This document shows, piece by piece, positions 1 through 6,907 of a stretch of 15,409 nt of DNA. How positions within the stretch are numbered: position 1 is the stretch's first letter; the number at the start of each line of letters is the position of its first letter. Made by a program: the position numbers and the translations under genes. The DNA lies in contig JAJDYK010000174.1 of NCBI GenBank assembly GCA_022825185.1, forward strand, positions 1-15,409. Reading direction: 5' to 3'. Below the pieces are notes generated by a model. It was not told the origin of the DNA. It saw only the letters and a program-made list of their open reading frames with translations, and did no database searches. Origin of the DNA: Candidatus Latescibacterota bacterium. GTDB taxonomy: Bacteria > Latescibacterota > UBA2968 > UBA8231.

Positions 1-201
1 CCGAGGCCGCGCCTGTATATGCGGGGGCGCGTCTGGCGCGATACCGACCTCGACAAAATCGCGATCATCGAGCACCTCTACCGCAAGAAAGACGCAGCAG
101 ACGATCTAGTAGCCAAGGTAGTAGATGGGCATTTTATCGAAAAACAAGGGACCCAAGCTGAGCCGTGCCGCCATGCTGGCGTCGCGGCCAACGCGCAATG
201 A
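1..201 (+). CDS. C-terminal tail of an unidentified upstream gene (partial)
   Basis: The frame is open from the first base of the window and ends at a TGA (199-201). Its first 43 or so residues are rich in charged and hydrophobic residues (VWRDTDLDKIAIIEHLYRKK) and look like real protein, whereas the other two forward frames there read as arginine- or serine/threonine-rich shadows. I do not recognise the family from this fragment. The last 25 residues overlap the start of the next gene (from 125) and look less protein-like. Either the overlap is real or the next gene starts at its internal ATG at 173. No function is assigned. Confidence 0.4.
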   Translation, partial: PRPRLYMRGRVWRDTDLDKIAIIEHLYRKKDAADDLVAKVVDGHFIEKQGTQAEPCRHAGVAANAQ

Positions 202-574
202 GTCCCTGCGCTGGGAAAACAACGACAACGGCGAGATCCAGGTCTTCATAACGCGCCAAGAGACTTGGAGGGTGCGGCTGCTGTCCAAGTTTTTCTACAT
301 CCCCAGACAGCGCAAGATCACCCTCGACGAGGTCGGCAGCGAGGTCTGGCGGATGTGCAATGGCCGCAACTCGGTCGGCAGGATGATCGAAGAGCTCAGC
401 GACAAGTACCAGCTCAATCGCAAAGAGGCCGAGGTCTCCCTGCTCCAGTATTTGAAGACCCTTGGGCAGAAGCGCTTTATCGGCTTTGTGTTAGAAAGCG
501 ATGAGAAGCCGCCCAATCGCGGCGCGGCCAGCGGAAAAAAATGGCAAAAGAAGCAAACGGGGGCGAGCAATTAG
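125..574 (+). CDS. PqqD-like (RiPP recognition element fold) protein
   Basis: This 149-residue protein carries a PqqD-like domain at about residues 60-125: a basic leader, then an ITLDEVGSEVW segment, a conserved C-x-G-R turn, and helices ending in a hydrophobic QYLKTLGQKRFIGFV strand. PqqD-fold proteins bind leader peptides in PQQ and other RiPP pathways, but many free-standing members have no known partner. The N-terminal 55 residues and the basic, low-complexity C-terminus lie outside the domain. The ATG at 125 has an AAGG motif five to six bases upstream. An ATG at 173 is an alternative that would shorten the overlap with the preceding frame from 77 to 29 bases. The end overlaps the PAP2-like gene by 34 bases, so the two are probably co-transcribed. 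No radical SAM enzyme, precursor peptide or pqq gene is visible. The family call is good; the function is unknown. Confidence 0.75.
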   Translation: MGILSKNKGPKLSRAAMLASRPTRNESLRWENNDNGEIQVFITRQETWRVRLLSKFFYIPRQRKITLDEVGSEVWRMCNGRNSVGRMIEELSDKYQLNRKEAEVSLLQYLKTLGQKRFIGFVLESDEKPPNRGAASGKKWQKKQTGASN

Positions 575-1161
575 CTCGTCCCTGTTTTCGTCTGCACCCG
601 CACCGATTCGCATGCTTCCTTTCGCACTTGCTCAATCCCGCGCTGTTGGCGCTGTTGATCTTCGGCGTCCAAGCCCACGTGCTGGGCGACTGGCTCGCCG
701 GCTCGGTGGCGATCGGCACCTTCTCCTTGGTACCTGGGCTGCTTCTCTGGCACTTCGTGCGCTCGGGGTATCTCGACAAAGCCTATACAGACGACCGCAA
801 CAAGCGCGCTACCCTGCTCTTGCTGGGTGCTCTTTGTTACGCCTTGGGGAGTGTAGCCCTCTACGGGATTGGAGCCCCTCCCCTAATGCTGGTCACGGCC
901 GCGTCCTGTGTCGTCAACACGCTCTTAGTCTGGTGGATCAATCGCTTCTATAAAATCAGCATTCACGCGGCTGGTGTCGGAGGAGCAACCTGCGTATTGT
1001 TGATCAGCGTCGGTAGCGCGGCGTGGCCCTTCTTACTCAGTTGGCCGGCCGTCGCTTGGGCGCGGCTTTACTTGCGGGCGCATACTCCCATGCAGATCGG
1101 CGCGGGCGGCGCGCTGGGCGCGGGGAGTATGGCCCTGCTGTACAGTGCTTTCATCTGGTGA
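541..1161 (+). CDS. PAP2-superfamily (phosphatidic acid phosphatase-like) membrane protein
   Basis: The protein has 206 residues and about five to six hydrophobic segments, so it sits in the inner membrane. Three spaced motifs match a degenerate PAP2 signature: a basic DDRNKR segment at 84-89, a SIH motif with His142 between two membrane segments, and R-x5-H-x3-Q at Arg175, His181 and Gln185. In classical PAP2 phosphatases the last position is Asp. The H-x3-Q form occurs in a subset of PAP2-like proteins whose substrates are mostly unknown. Lipid phosphate or polyprenyl diphosphate hydrolysis is the family's usual reaction, but the substrate here cannot be read from sequence. The start lies within the preceding pqqD-like gene and the stop is nine bases before recD2, so it is probably an internal operon gene. 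Confidence 0.7.
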   Translation: MAKEANGGEQLARPCFRLHPHRFACFLSHLLNPALLALLIFGVQAHVLGDWLAGSVAIGTFSLVPGLLLWHFVRSGYLDKAYTDDRNKRATLLLLGALCYALGSVALYGIGAPPLMLVTAASCVVNTLLVWWINRFYKISIHAAGVGGATCVLLISVGSAAWPFLLSWPAVAWARLYLRAHTPMQIGAGGALGAGSMALLYSAFIW

Positions 1162-1170
1162 GCGCAGCAC

Positions 1171-3345
1171 ATGAACCAATCGTATAAGGGCTTTATAGAT
1201 CGCCTGACCTATCACAACGCGGAAAACGGCTATACCATTGCGCGCTTAGTAGTAGAGGGCCAGCGCGAGCGGATCGCCATCGTGGGGACGCTTGCCTCCA
1301 TCCAAGAAGGCGAAAGCATCGAAGTCGAAGGCGTGTGGACCAATCATCCCAAATACGGCAAACAGTTCAAGGTAGAGCACTATAAGGCCGTCTATCCCTC
1401 GACCCTCGAAGGCATGCAAAAGTACCTCGGGTCCGGTTTGATCAAGGGCATCGGGCCGAAGTCGGCCAAGCGCATCGTCGAGCACTTTGGCGAGGAAACG
1501 CTCGACATCATCGACGCGGATCCCCAACAGCTAGCGGAAGTGCCCAAGTTGGGCAAGAAGAAGGTCGAACTGATCGCCGAGGCTTGGGACGAGCAGCGGC
1601 AAATCAAGGACGTGATGGTCTTTTTGCAGTCGCATGGGATTACGACTGGCTACGCGGTAAAAATTTTCAAGACCTACGGCCAAGAGGCCATCCACAAGGT
1701 GCGCGGCGACCCCTATCGCCTAGAGCGCGATGTGGATGGGATCGGCTTCCGCATTGCCGACCGCATTGCCCAGCGCTTGGGCTTGGGCCGCGACGCGCCT
1801 GAGCGCGTACAGGCTGGCATCCGCTACCTGCTCTCCGAAGCGGCCGATGAAGGCCACGTGTACCTGCCAGCCGTCGAAATGATGGAGCGGGCCGTCGAAA
1901 TTTTGGACATCAACGCCGAATTGCTGCCGCCGGCATTGGAGGCCCTGCGCGCTACCGACGGCGTGGTCACCGAAGATCTGCGCTATTATCTGCCGCCGCT
2001 CCACCGCGCCGAAGTGGGCACCGTATCGTCGCTAAAGCGGCTTTTACAAGCACCGGCTGAAGAATTGTCCATGCCCGCAGAAGTAGAAGACGAACTGGAA
2101 TTGGCCTCAGCGCAAAAACAGGCCGTGGAGCTAGTCGCCACCAGCAAGGTGCTAGTGCTGACCGGCGGGCCAGGCACCGGCAAGACTACGGTCACGCGGC
2201 GCATCTTGTGCCTTTTGGAAGCAGGCGGCCTCAAGGTCGCGCTGTGCTCGCCTACGGGCCGCGCCGCCAAACGGCTGAGCGAGGCCAGCGGGCGCGAGGC
2301 CAAGACCATTCATCGGCTGCTCGGATTTCAGCCGGGCGAGCGGCAATTCAAAAAGGGTTACGACGACCGCCTTGAAGTCGATGCGCTGATCGTCGATGAG
2401 GCTTCCATGATCGACGTGGTGTTGATGAACGCACTCTTGCGCGCCCTGCCCGACCACGCTCGGCTGGTACTAGTCGGAGACATCGACCAGTTGCCCTCAG
2501 TGGGGCCGGGCAACGTGCTCCGCGACATCATTGATTCCGCCGCAGTGCCAGTGGTGCGCCTGACGCAGATTTTTCGCCAAGCGCAAAAAAGCCACATCAT
2601 CCGCAACGCGCACCGCATCAACAGCGGCGAAATGCCCATCGTCGAAAACCAAGCGGACGCGGATTTCTACTTCATCCAAGAAGGTGACCCAGAGCAGGTG
2701 GTCGAGCAGGTGGAGGAGCTATGCGCCACGCGGCTGCCCAGCTATCGGGGATGGGACCGGCGCAACGACATCCAAGTGCTTGCGCCCATGTACCGCGGCG
2801 AGACCGGCGCGCTCAACCTCAACCAGCGGCTGCAACAGCGCCTCAATTCGCACGGGCAGGCGCATAGCCATCGCGGGGCCGAATTCCGGGTGGGCGACAA
2901 GGTCATGCAGGTCAAAAACAACTACGACAAGGGCGTTTTTAACGGCGACATCGGCACGATCGAGCGGCTCGACGCGGAAAAGCAGGTGCTCTACGTGCGC
3001 TTTGACTACACCTTGGAATACGATCAGGTCGATCTCGACCAGCTAACCCTCGCCTACGCCATCAGCATCCACCGCTCTCAGGGGTCGGAATTTCCCGTGG
3101 TGGTGCTGCCACTGACGACGCAGCACTACGTGATGCTCCAGCGCAACCTGCTCTACACGGCGATTACCCGCGCCAAGCAAATGATCGTCATCGTCGGCAC
3201 CCCCAAGGCCCTCAAGCTGGCCATTGCCAACGACAAGGTCGCCCAGCGCTACACCACGCTCAAAGAACGGCTGCGCGGCGAAGTCGGCGCGGTGATGGAA
3301 GCGGGACAAGCCGTCCCACTGGAACCGACGCTGCCGAGCGATTGA
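1171..3345 (+). CDS. recD2: ATP-dependent RecD2-like DNA helicase (SF1B)
   Basis: At 724 residues this is the usual size for RecD2, a 5'-to-3' DNA helicase of organisms that lack or supplement RecBCD. The layout matches: an N-terminal OB-like region (residues 1-75), helix-hairpin-helix repeats around 87-150 (including GLIKGIGPKSAKRI), then the helicase core. Visible motifs are Walker A TGGPGTGKTT at 331-340, Walker B IVDEAS at 407-412, motif III VGDIDQLPSVG from 435, HRSQGSEF at 634-641, and TAITRAK at 663-669. All motor residues appear intact. The ATG is nine bases after the PAP2-like stop and has no strong ribosome binding site, so translation may be coupled. No recB or recC is present, which fits RecD2 rather than RecD. 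A DNA-repair or replication-fork role is inferred from the family. Confidence 0.96.
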   Translation: MNQSYKGFIDRLTYHNAENGYTIARLVVEGQRERIAIVGTLASIQEGESIEVEGVWTNHPKYGKQFKVEHYKAVYPSTLEGMQKYLGSGLIKGIGPKSAKRIVEHFGEETLDIIDADPQQLAEVPKLGKKKVELIAEAWDEQRQIKDVMVFLQSHGITTGYAVKIFKTYGQEAIHKVRGDPYRLERDVDGIGFRIADRIAQRLGLGRDAPERVQAGIRYLLSEAADEGHVYLPAVEMMERAVEILDINAELLPPALEALRATDGVVTEDLRYYLPPLHRAEVGTVSSLKRLLQAPAEELSMPAEVEDELELASAQKQAVELVATSKVLVLTGGPGTGKTTVTRRILCLLEAGGLKVALCSPTGRAAKRLSEASGREAKTIHRLLGFQPGERQFKKGYDDRLEVDALIVDEASMIDVVLMNALLRALPDHARLVLVGDIDQLPSVGPGNVLRDIIDSAAVPVVRLTQIFRQAQKSHIIRNAHRINSGEMPIVENQADADFYFIQEGDPEQVVEQVEELCATRLPSYRGWDRRNDIQVLAPMYRGETGALNLNQRLQQRLNSHGQAHSHRGAEFRVGDKVMQVKNNYDKGVFNGDIGTIERLDAEKQVLYVRFDYTLEYDQVDLDQLTLAYAISIHRSQGSEFPVVVLPLTTQHYVMLQRNLLYTAITRAKQMIVIVGTPKALKLAIANDKVAQRYTTLKERLRGEVGAVMEAGQAVPLEPTLPSD

Positions 3346-3393
3346 TTCCACCAATCGACGCGTTCCTCATCAATCGCCACTATCTTGGGGAAA

Positions 3394-3421
3394 GGTTGGC
3401 AGGATACGTTAGCTGCCAACC
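3394..3421 (-). terminator. Candidate hairpin terminator between convergent recD2 and thuA-like genes
   Basis: A perfect 9-bp inverted repeat (GGTTGGCAG and CTGCCAACC) with a 10-base loop fills most of the 80-base convergent gap. Read on the minus strand the second arm is followed by TTTCCCC, a short T run. On the plus strand no T run follows. It is best read as a weak terminator for the minus-strand operon ending at 3426. Rho-dependent ends or mRNA 3' protection are alternatives. Confidence 0.45.
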
Positions 3422-3425
3422 ACCT

Positions 3426-4154
3426 CTACAAGTCGTCGCGCAGCAGCCAGCGCACGGCGTTTTGCTGCAACTTCTCGTAGGATGGATTCCACAGCGCGGG
3501 GATGGTGTGCCCCGGTGATAGATAGCACACGCGGCCTGCGCCGTAGTCGTACGCCCAAGCTGCCTCGCACGTGGTGCCCAAATCCTGCCAAGTGTGCCCG
3601 TCGTCGTTGATGCTGGCGGCCAAGACATGGGCTGGATCCTTGTCGTACTGCATGAAGTGCTGCTCGTCCTCGACGACAAAGTCCTCCACGCCGCGCGTTA
3701 TGGGGTGGTCCGTGCGCGTGATGTGTACGCGGTAGGGACGCACCGGCGGGTGCCCTTGCGTAGCAGCGCCTAGCACGTGGCGGAAGTCGCTACTGCCCGG
3801 AGCGATGTACGTGGAATTGTGGTAAAAAAGAGCCGCTCCACCCGCCTCTACAAAACTCCGCACGGCGCGGCCCTGAGCCTCGGTAATCCACTGCACGGGC
3901 TGGGACTCCTCAGCCTCGACGGGCGGCTCGCTAACGGACGCAGCCTCTATGCCATAGCCATTGGGCCAGATCATGCCGTCGCGAAAGACAACCAGCAGCC
4001 GGTAGCTCGACAGATGTTGGGCGTTGAGCAGAGTGAGTTCGTCGGTAAAGTCAACGGACAAGCCTATGCCTTGGACCAAAGTGCGGCCCAAAGCCGTGCG
4101 GATGTAATCAGACGTGTGATAGCGGTCGCCCACTAGGGCAAAGGCCGTAGCCAT
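3426..4154 (-). CDS. ThuA-like domain protein
   Basis: This 242-residue soluble protein has the class I glutamine amidotransferase-like fold of the ThuA family (trehalose utilisation-related). Visible hallmarks are an N-terminal strand followed by the conserved D-x-YH (Asp10, His13), an LLVVFRDGM strand, a long VRSFVEAGGAALFYH element, and a C-terminal AWAYDYGAGRVCYLSPGH segment with the family's G-GRV-Y--GH pattern. No obvious catalytic Cys nucleophile is present at the amidotransferase elbow, as is common for ThuA-like proteins, whose activity is mostly undefined (some are linked to sugar oxidation). The start is set by a near-perfect GAGGAGG at 4161-4167, six bases upstream. It is the last gene of a three-gene minus-strand operon, 53 bases after the GlcD-type oxidase. 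Confidence 0.85.
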   Translation of the reverse strand: MATAFALVGDRYHTSDYIRTALGRTLVQGIGLSVDFTDELTLLNAQHLSSYRLLVVFRDGMIWPNGYGIEAASVSEPPVEAEESQPVQWITEAQGRAVRSFVEAGGAALFYHNSTYIAPGSSDFRHVLGAATQGHPPVRPYRVHITRTDHPITRGVEDFVVEDEQHFMQYDKDPAHVLAASINDDGHTWQDLGTTCEAAWAYDYGAGRVCYLSPGHTIPALWNPSYEKLQQNAVRWLLRDDL

Positions 4155-4160
4155 GAATCG

Positions 4161-4167
4161 CCTCCTC
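4161..4167 (-). promoter_or_regulatory. Strong ribosome binding site of the ThuA-like gene
   Basis: On the minus strand this reads GAGGAGG with six bases to the ATG at 4154-4152. It is the strongest Shine-Dalgarno sequence in this operon and fixes the start. It also suggests that the ThuA-like gene is translated independently, while the gene before it appears coupled to its own predecessor. Confidence 0.8.
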
Positions 4168-4207
4168 GGTGATTTTTGTGCCTGTAATCGGCGGCAGGCT
4201 CGCCGCC

Positions 4208-5695
4208 TTAGAACCGTTCCAGCTCCGGGAACTTCTCCTCGCCTCTATGCACGTGCATGGCCCCGCCCTCAGCGCACCGCCGCAAGGTGGGAAACACCTT
4301 GCCCGGATTCAACACCTGCTGCGGGTCAAACTCGGACTTGACTCGCTCTTGGGCGTCCAAATCCGCGTCCTTGAACATGCACGGCATTAAATCCCGCTTC
4401 TCAATGCCAATCCCGTGTTCCCCGCTCAACACGCCCCCCACCTCGACGCAGAGCTTCAGGATTTCGGCTCCTAGCGACTCGGCCTTTTCTAGGTCGCCCT
4501 CGACATTGCTGTCGTACAGCACGAGCGGGTGCAGGTTGCCATCGCCCGCGTGGAAGACGTTGGCCACCCGCAAGCCATACGCGGCCGACAGCTCCCCGAT
4601 TCTCTCTAGCACCTGCGGCAGCGCACTCCGAGGGATGGTCCCGTCCATGCAGTAGTAGTCGGGACTAATCCGGCCCATCGCTGGGAAAGCCGCTTTGCGG
4701 CCGGCCCACAACTTTTGCCGCTCGGCCTCGGTGGTGGAGCGGGAAAGCTCGGTCGCACCAGTCTGCCGCAAGAGCGATTCCAGCGCGCGGCTTTGGCACT
4801 CAACCTCGCTTTGCGGCCCGTCCAATTCGACCAGCAAGAGCGCCGCGACTCCGAGTGGATAGCCCGCGCCGACAAAACCCTCCACCGCTTCCACAGATAG
4901 CTGATCCATGATTTCCATGCCAGCCGGCACCATGCCCGCAGCGATGATCTCGGCCACCGCCTGTCCGGCCGCGGCGACCGAATCGTACACCGCCATCACA
5001 GCCTGCGCCACTTCTGGCTTGGGTAAGATGCGCAGTGTGGCCTCCGTGGTAATGGCCAACAGCCCTTCCGAACCCGTCAGTAGCCCGAGCAAGTCGTAGC
5101 CCGCTTGGTCCATGCCCTTGCCCCCAACCCGCACGATCTCGCCGTCGGCCAACACTACTTCCAAGCCGAGCAAGTTGTTGGTTGTCGTGCCGTATTTGAG
5201 ACAGTGTACTCCGCCGGAATTTTCGGCGATATTGCCGCCGATCGAGCAGGCGATCTGGCTCGAAGGGTCGGGCGCGTAGTAGAAGCCACTCCGCTCCACC
5301 GCCTCGGTCACCGCTCGATTGGTCACGCCCGGCTGCACAGTCACCGCGCGGTTTTCCAAGTCGATGTCGAGGACCGCTCGCATCCGCGCCGTGCTCAACA
5401 CCACTCCATCTTCCCTCGGCAGGGCACCCCCCGAAAGCCCGGTGCCAGCGCCCCAAGGGACGATGGGAATGTCGAGTTGGGAGCACGACCGGAGTACGGC
5501 CGCGACCTGCTCAGTGCTATCCGGTAAGGCGACCAGCATGGGCCGCTGGCGATACGCCGACAAGCCGTCGCATTCATAGGCGACTACATCCTCGCGGCGA
5601 TGAATAATCTGATCGGCGCGCAAGTGTTCGAGCAGGAAGCTGATGAGGTCTCCGCGCCGCTTGAAGCGGGTGGGGTCAGGTGTTGGAAGTTGCAT
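4208..5695 (-). CDS. FAD-linked oxidase, GlcD/D-lactate dehydrogenase family
   Basis: The protein has 495 residues, the usual length for GlcD-type flavoproteins that oxidise D-2-hydroxyacids such as glycolate or D-lactate. The N-terminal FAD-binding PCMH domain (about 50-225) shows VPWGAGTGLSGGAL (79-92), PDPSSQ (142-147), IGGNIAENSGG (152-162), KYGTT and LTGSEGLL. The C-terminal substrate domain has HAGDGNLHP (about 382-390) and GEHGIGIEKRD (about 422-432), which carry conserved His and acidic residues. No GlcE or GlcF partner follows, so the electron acceptor is unknown. The ATG lies three bases after the stop of the PLP enzyme, indicating translational coupling. I leave the symbol empty because glycolate cannot be distinguished from lactate or other hydroxyacids by sequence alone. 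Confidence 0.9.
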   Translation of the reverse strand: MQLPTPDPTRFKRRGDLISFLLEHLRADQIIHRREDVVAYECDGLSAYRQRPMLVALPDSTEQVAAVLRSCSQLDIPIVPWGAGTGLSGGALPREDGVVLSTARMRAVLDIDLENRAVTVQPGVTNRAVTEAVERSGFYYAPDPSSQIACSIGGNIAENSGGVHCLKYGTTTNNLLGLEVVLADGEIVRVGGKGMDQAGYDLLGLLTGSEGLLAITTEATLRILPKPEVAQAVMAVYDSVAAAGQAVAEIIAAGMVPAGMEIMDQLSVEAVEGFVGAGYPLGVAALLLVELDGPQSEVECQSRALESLLRQTGATELSRSTTEAERQKLWAGRKAAFPAMGRISPDYYCMDGTIPRSALPQVLERIGELSAAYGLRVANVFHAGDGNLHPLVLYDSNVEGDLEKAESLGAEILKLCVEVGGVLSGEHGIGIEKRDLMPCMFKDADLDAQERVKSEFDPQQVLNPGKVFPTLRRCAEGGAMHVHRGEEKFPELERF

Positions 5696-5698
5696 TGG

Positions 5699-6703
5699 TT
5701 AGTAGCCCAAATCTTTAGCGTACGCAAAAAGCGCGGGTGTGCCGCCGGTATGGAGAAAGATAAGACTCTGCTCGGGACGCCACCAACCGGCGCGCACGTG
5801 CGCCAAAAGTCCGGCCATAGCCTTGCTGGTATAGGAAGGATCGAGCAACAGTCCTTCCTGCTGCGCCAACAGGTGCAGAGCTTCGCGGCCATCTGGCGTG
5901 ACCACGCCGTAGTCCGGGCCGACAAATGCGGCGTAACTCTCGAAATCTTCCGCTCTCAGCGCTAGGTCCAAGCCCAAGATCGCAGCACACTCACGCGCTA
6001 AGGCAAGGTGCCCCTCAGCGGCTTCGCGATCGTCGCGCGGCGAGGGGCTGATGCCCACTACCCGCATATCAATGCCCAGCGCCTTGAACGCCACCACTAG
6101 GCCCACGTGGGTATGCGCCCCCGAACACAGGTAGATCGCCGCTGGCTCAACGCCTTGTTCCTCGCATTGAGACAAGAGTTCTAGCGCCCCATCGACGTAC
6201 GCTACACTGCGGAAGATGCGCGCGTCCGAGCTGGTGTGGAAGGGGTGGTGCCCGGCCGCGGTCAGCGCGGCCATCTTCGCAGCTACGGCCCGCGCCTGCT
6301 CCTTAGGTGCTGGCAAGTCCACCTCCGCGCCAAAGAGGTGGGTCAACAGCAGGTTCCCTTGCGTCTGCGCATGCGCGTCGTCTCGACCGACGATCACCGC
6401 CTGCATTCCCAATTTTGCGGCCACCGCGGCTGTCTGCCGCGATTGATTCGACTGGGCAGCGGCCGAGTGTACCAGCACGTCGCAGCCCTGCTCTACGGCT
6501 TGGGCGATTTGGTATTCAAACTCGCGGATCTTGTTGCCGCCGAAGGCCAAGCCGGTCAAATCGTCGCGCTTGACCCAAATTTGCGGACCGGCTAGGTGGG
6601 CGCTGAGGCGTTTTAGTTCCTCCAAGGGCGTCGGCAAGGACGCTAGCTGCAACCGCGGCAACGGAGCCAACCGACCCTTCAGTTCCTCTCGGCTAATAGT
6701 CAT
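5699..6703 (-). CDS. PLP-dependent enzyme, ACC deaminase/D-cysteine desulfhydrase family
   Basis: The 334-residue protein is a fold-type II PLP enzyme. The PLP lysine is Lys58 in FGGNKIR, preceded by VKRDDLTG. The nucleophile-loop QSNQSR (Ser85) is present, although the usual GGIQSN is AAAQSN here. SYTSKAMAGL and LHTGGTPALFAY near the C-terminus match the family. Members deaminate 1-aminocyclopropane-1-carboxylate or desulfurate D-cysteine, giving an oxo-acid and ammonia; these cannot be separated safely by eye. The start at 6703 is chosen because GAGGAAGG lies just upstream (6706-6713). A longer frame reaches 6766 but would bury this site and add 21 atypical residues. It is the first gene of the operon. 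An oxo-acid product feeding a hydroxyacid/oxo-acid flavoenzyme is plausible but inferred. Confidence 0.88.
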   Translation of the reverse strand: MTISREELKGRLAPLPRLQLASLPTPLEELKRLSAHLAGPQIWVKRDDLTGLAFGGNKIREFEYQIAQAVEQGCDVLVHSAAAQSNQSRQTAAVAAKLGMQAVIVGRDDAHAQTQGNLLLTHLFGAEVDLPAPKEQARAVAAKMAALTAAGHHPFHTSSDARIFRSVAYVDGALELLSQCEEQGVEPAAIYLCSGAHTHVGLVVAFKALGIDMRVVGISPSPRDDREAAEGHLALARECAAILGLDLALRAEDFESYAAFVGPDYGVVTPDGREALHLLAQQEGLLLDPSYTSKAMAGLLAHVRAGWWRPEQSLIFLHTGGTPALFAYAKDLGY

Positions 6704-6907
6704 AGCCTTCCTCTTTTTATTTCCTTTCAATACAACTATTAAACAACCACCGGGCAAACTCATCATTCACTGCGGGCACACCGCGTTTGCCCTTTTGCTA
6801 AAATCCCTTAACTTTTACATAGTGAGCCCCACACAACCTTTTGTCCCTCCTCGGAGCCTCACTCCTCCCCAATACAAATCGCTGTTTAACCAATACATAG
6901 GGCCGTT
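6704..6907. promoter_or_regulatory. Divergent regulatory region with nested inverted repeat
   Basis: This 204-base gene-free gap separates two divergent operons and is visibly more AT-rich than its flanks. On the minus strand, TTGCCC, a 17-base spacer and TGTATT make a weak -35/-10 pair (4 of 6 matches each) ahead of the PLP-enzyme gene. An inverted repeat GGGCAAAC (6752-6759) / GTTTGCCC (6785-6792) encloses a smaller GCGG-GCACA-CCGC hairpin (6772-6784) that abuts the right arm. It could be an operator or a leader-RNA structure. The TACATAG heptamer occurs twice (6816-6822 and 6894-6900) on the ABC side. I see no convincing consensus promoter for the ABC gene. Confidence 0.4.
6706..6713 (-). 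promoter_or_regulatory. Ribosome binding site that decides the PLP-enzyme start
   Basis: The minus strand reads GAGGAAGG directly before ATG 6703-6701, with the GAGG core six bases away. It supports the shorter 334-residue protein over the longer open frame that begins at 6766. Confidence 0.7.

Noticed and set aside
4800..5486. Long open frame (228 codons) on the minus strand inside the oxidase gene, in another frame
   Set aside because: It lies wholly within the well-supported GlcD-type gene and is rich in Gly, Arg and His with no recognisable domain. It is a shadow frame of GC-rich coding DNA.
6704..6766. 21-residue N-terminal extension of the PLP enzyme
   Set aside because: The ribosome binding site GAGGAAGG is immediately before the later ATG (6703), and the extension does not resemble the family N-terminus.
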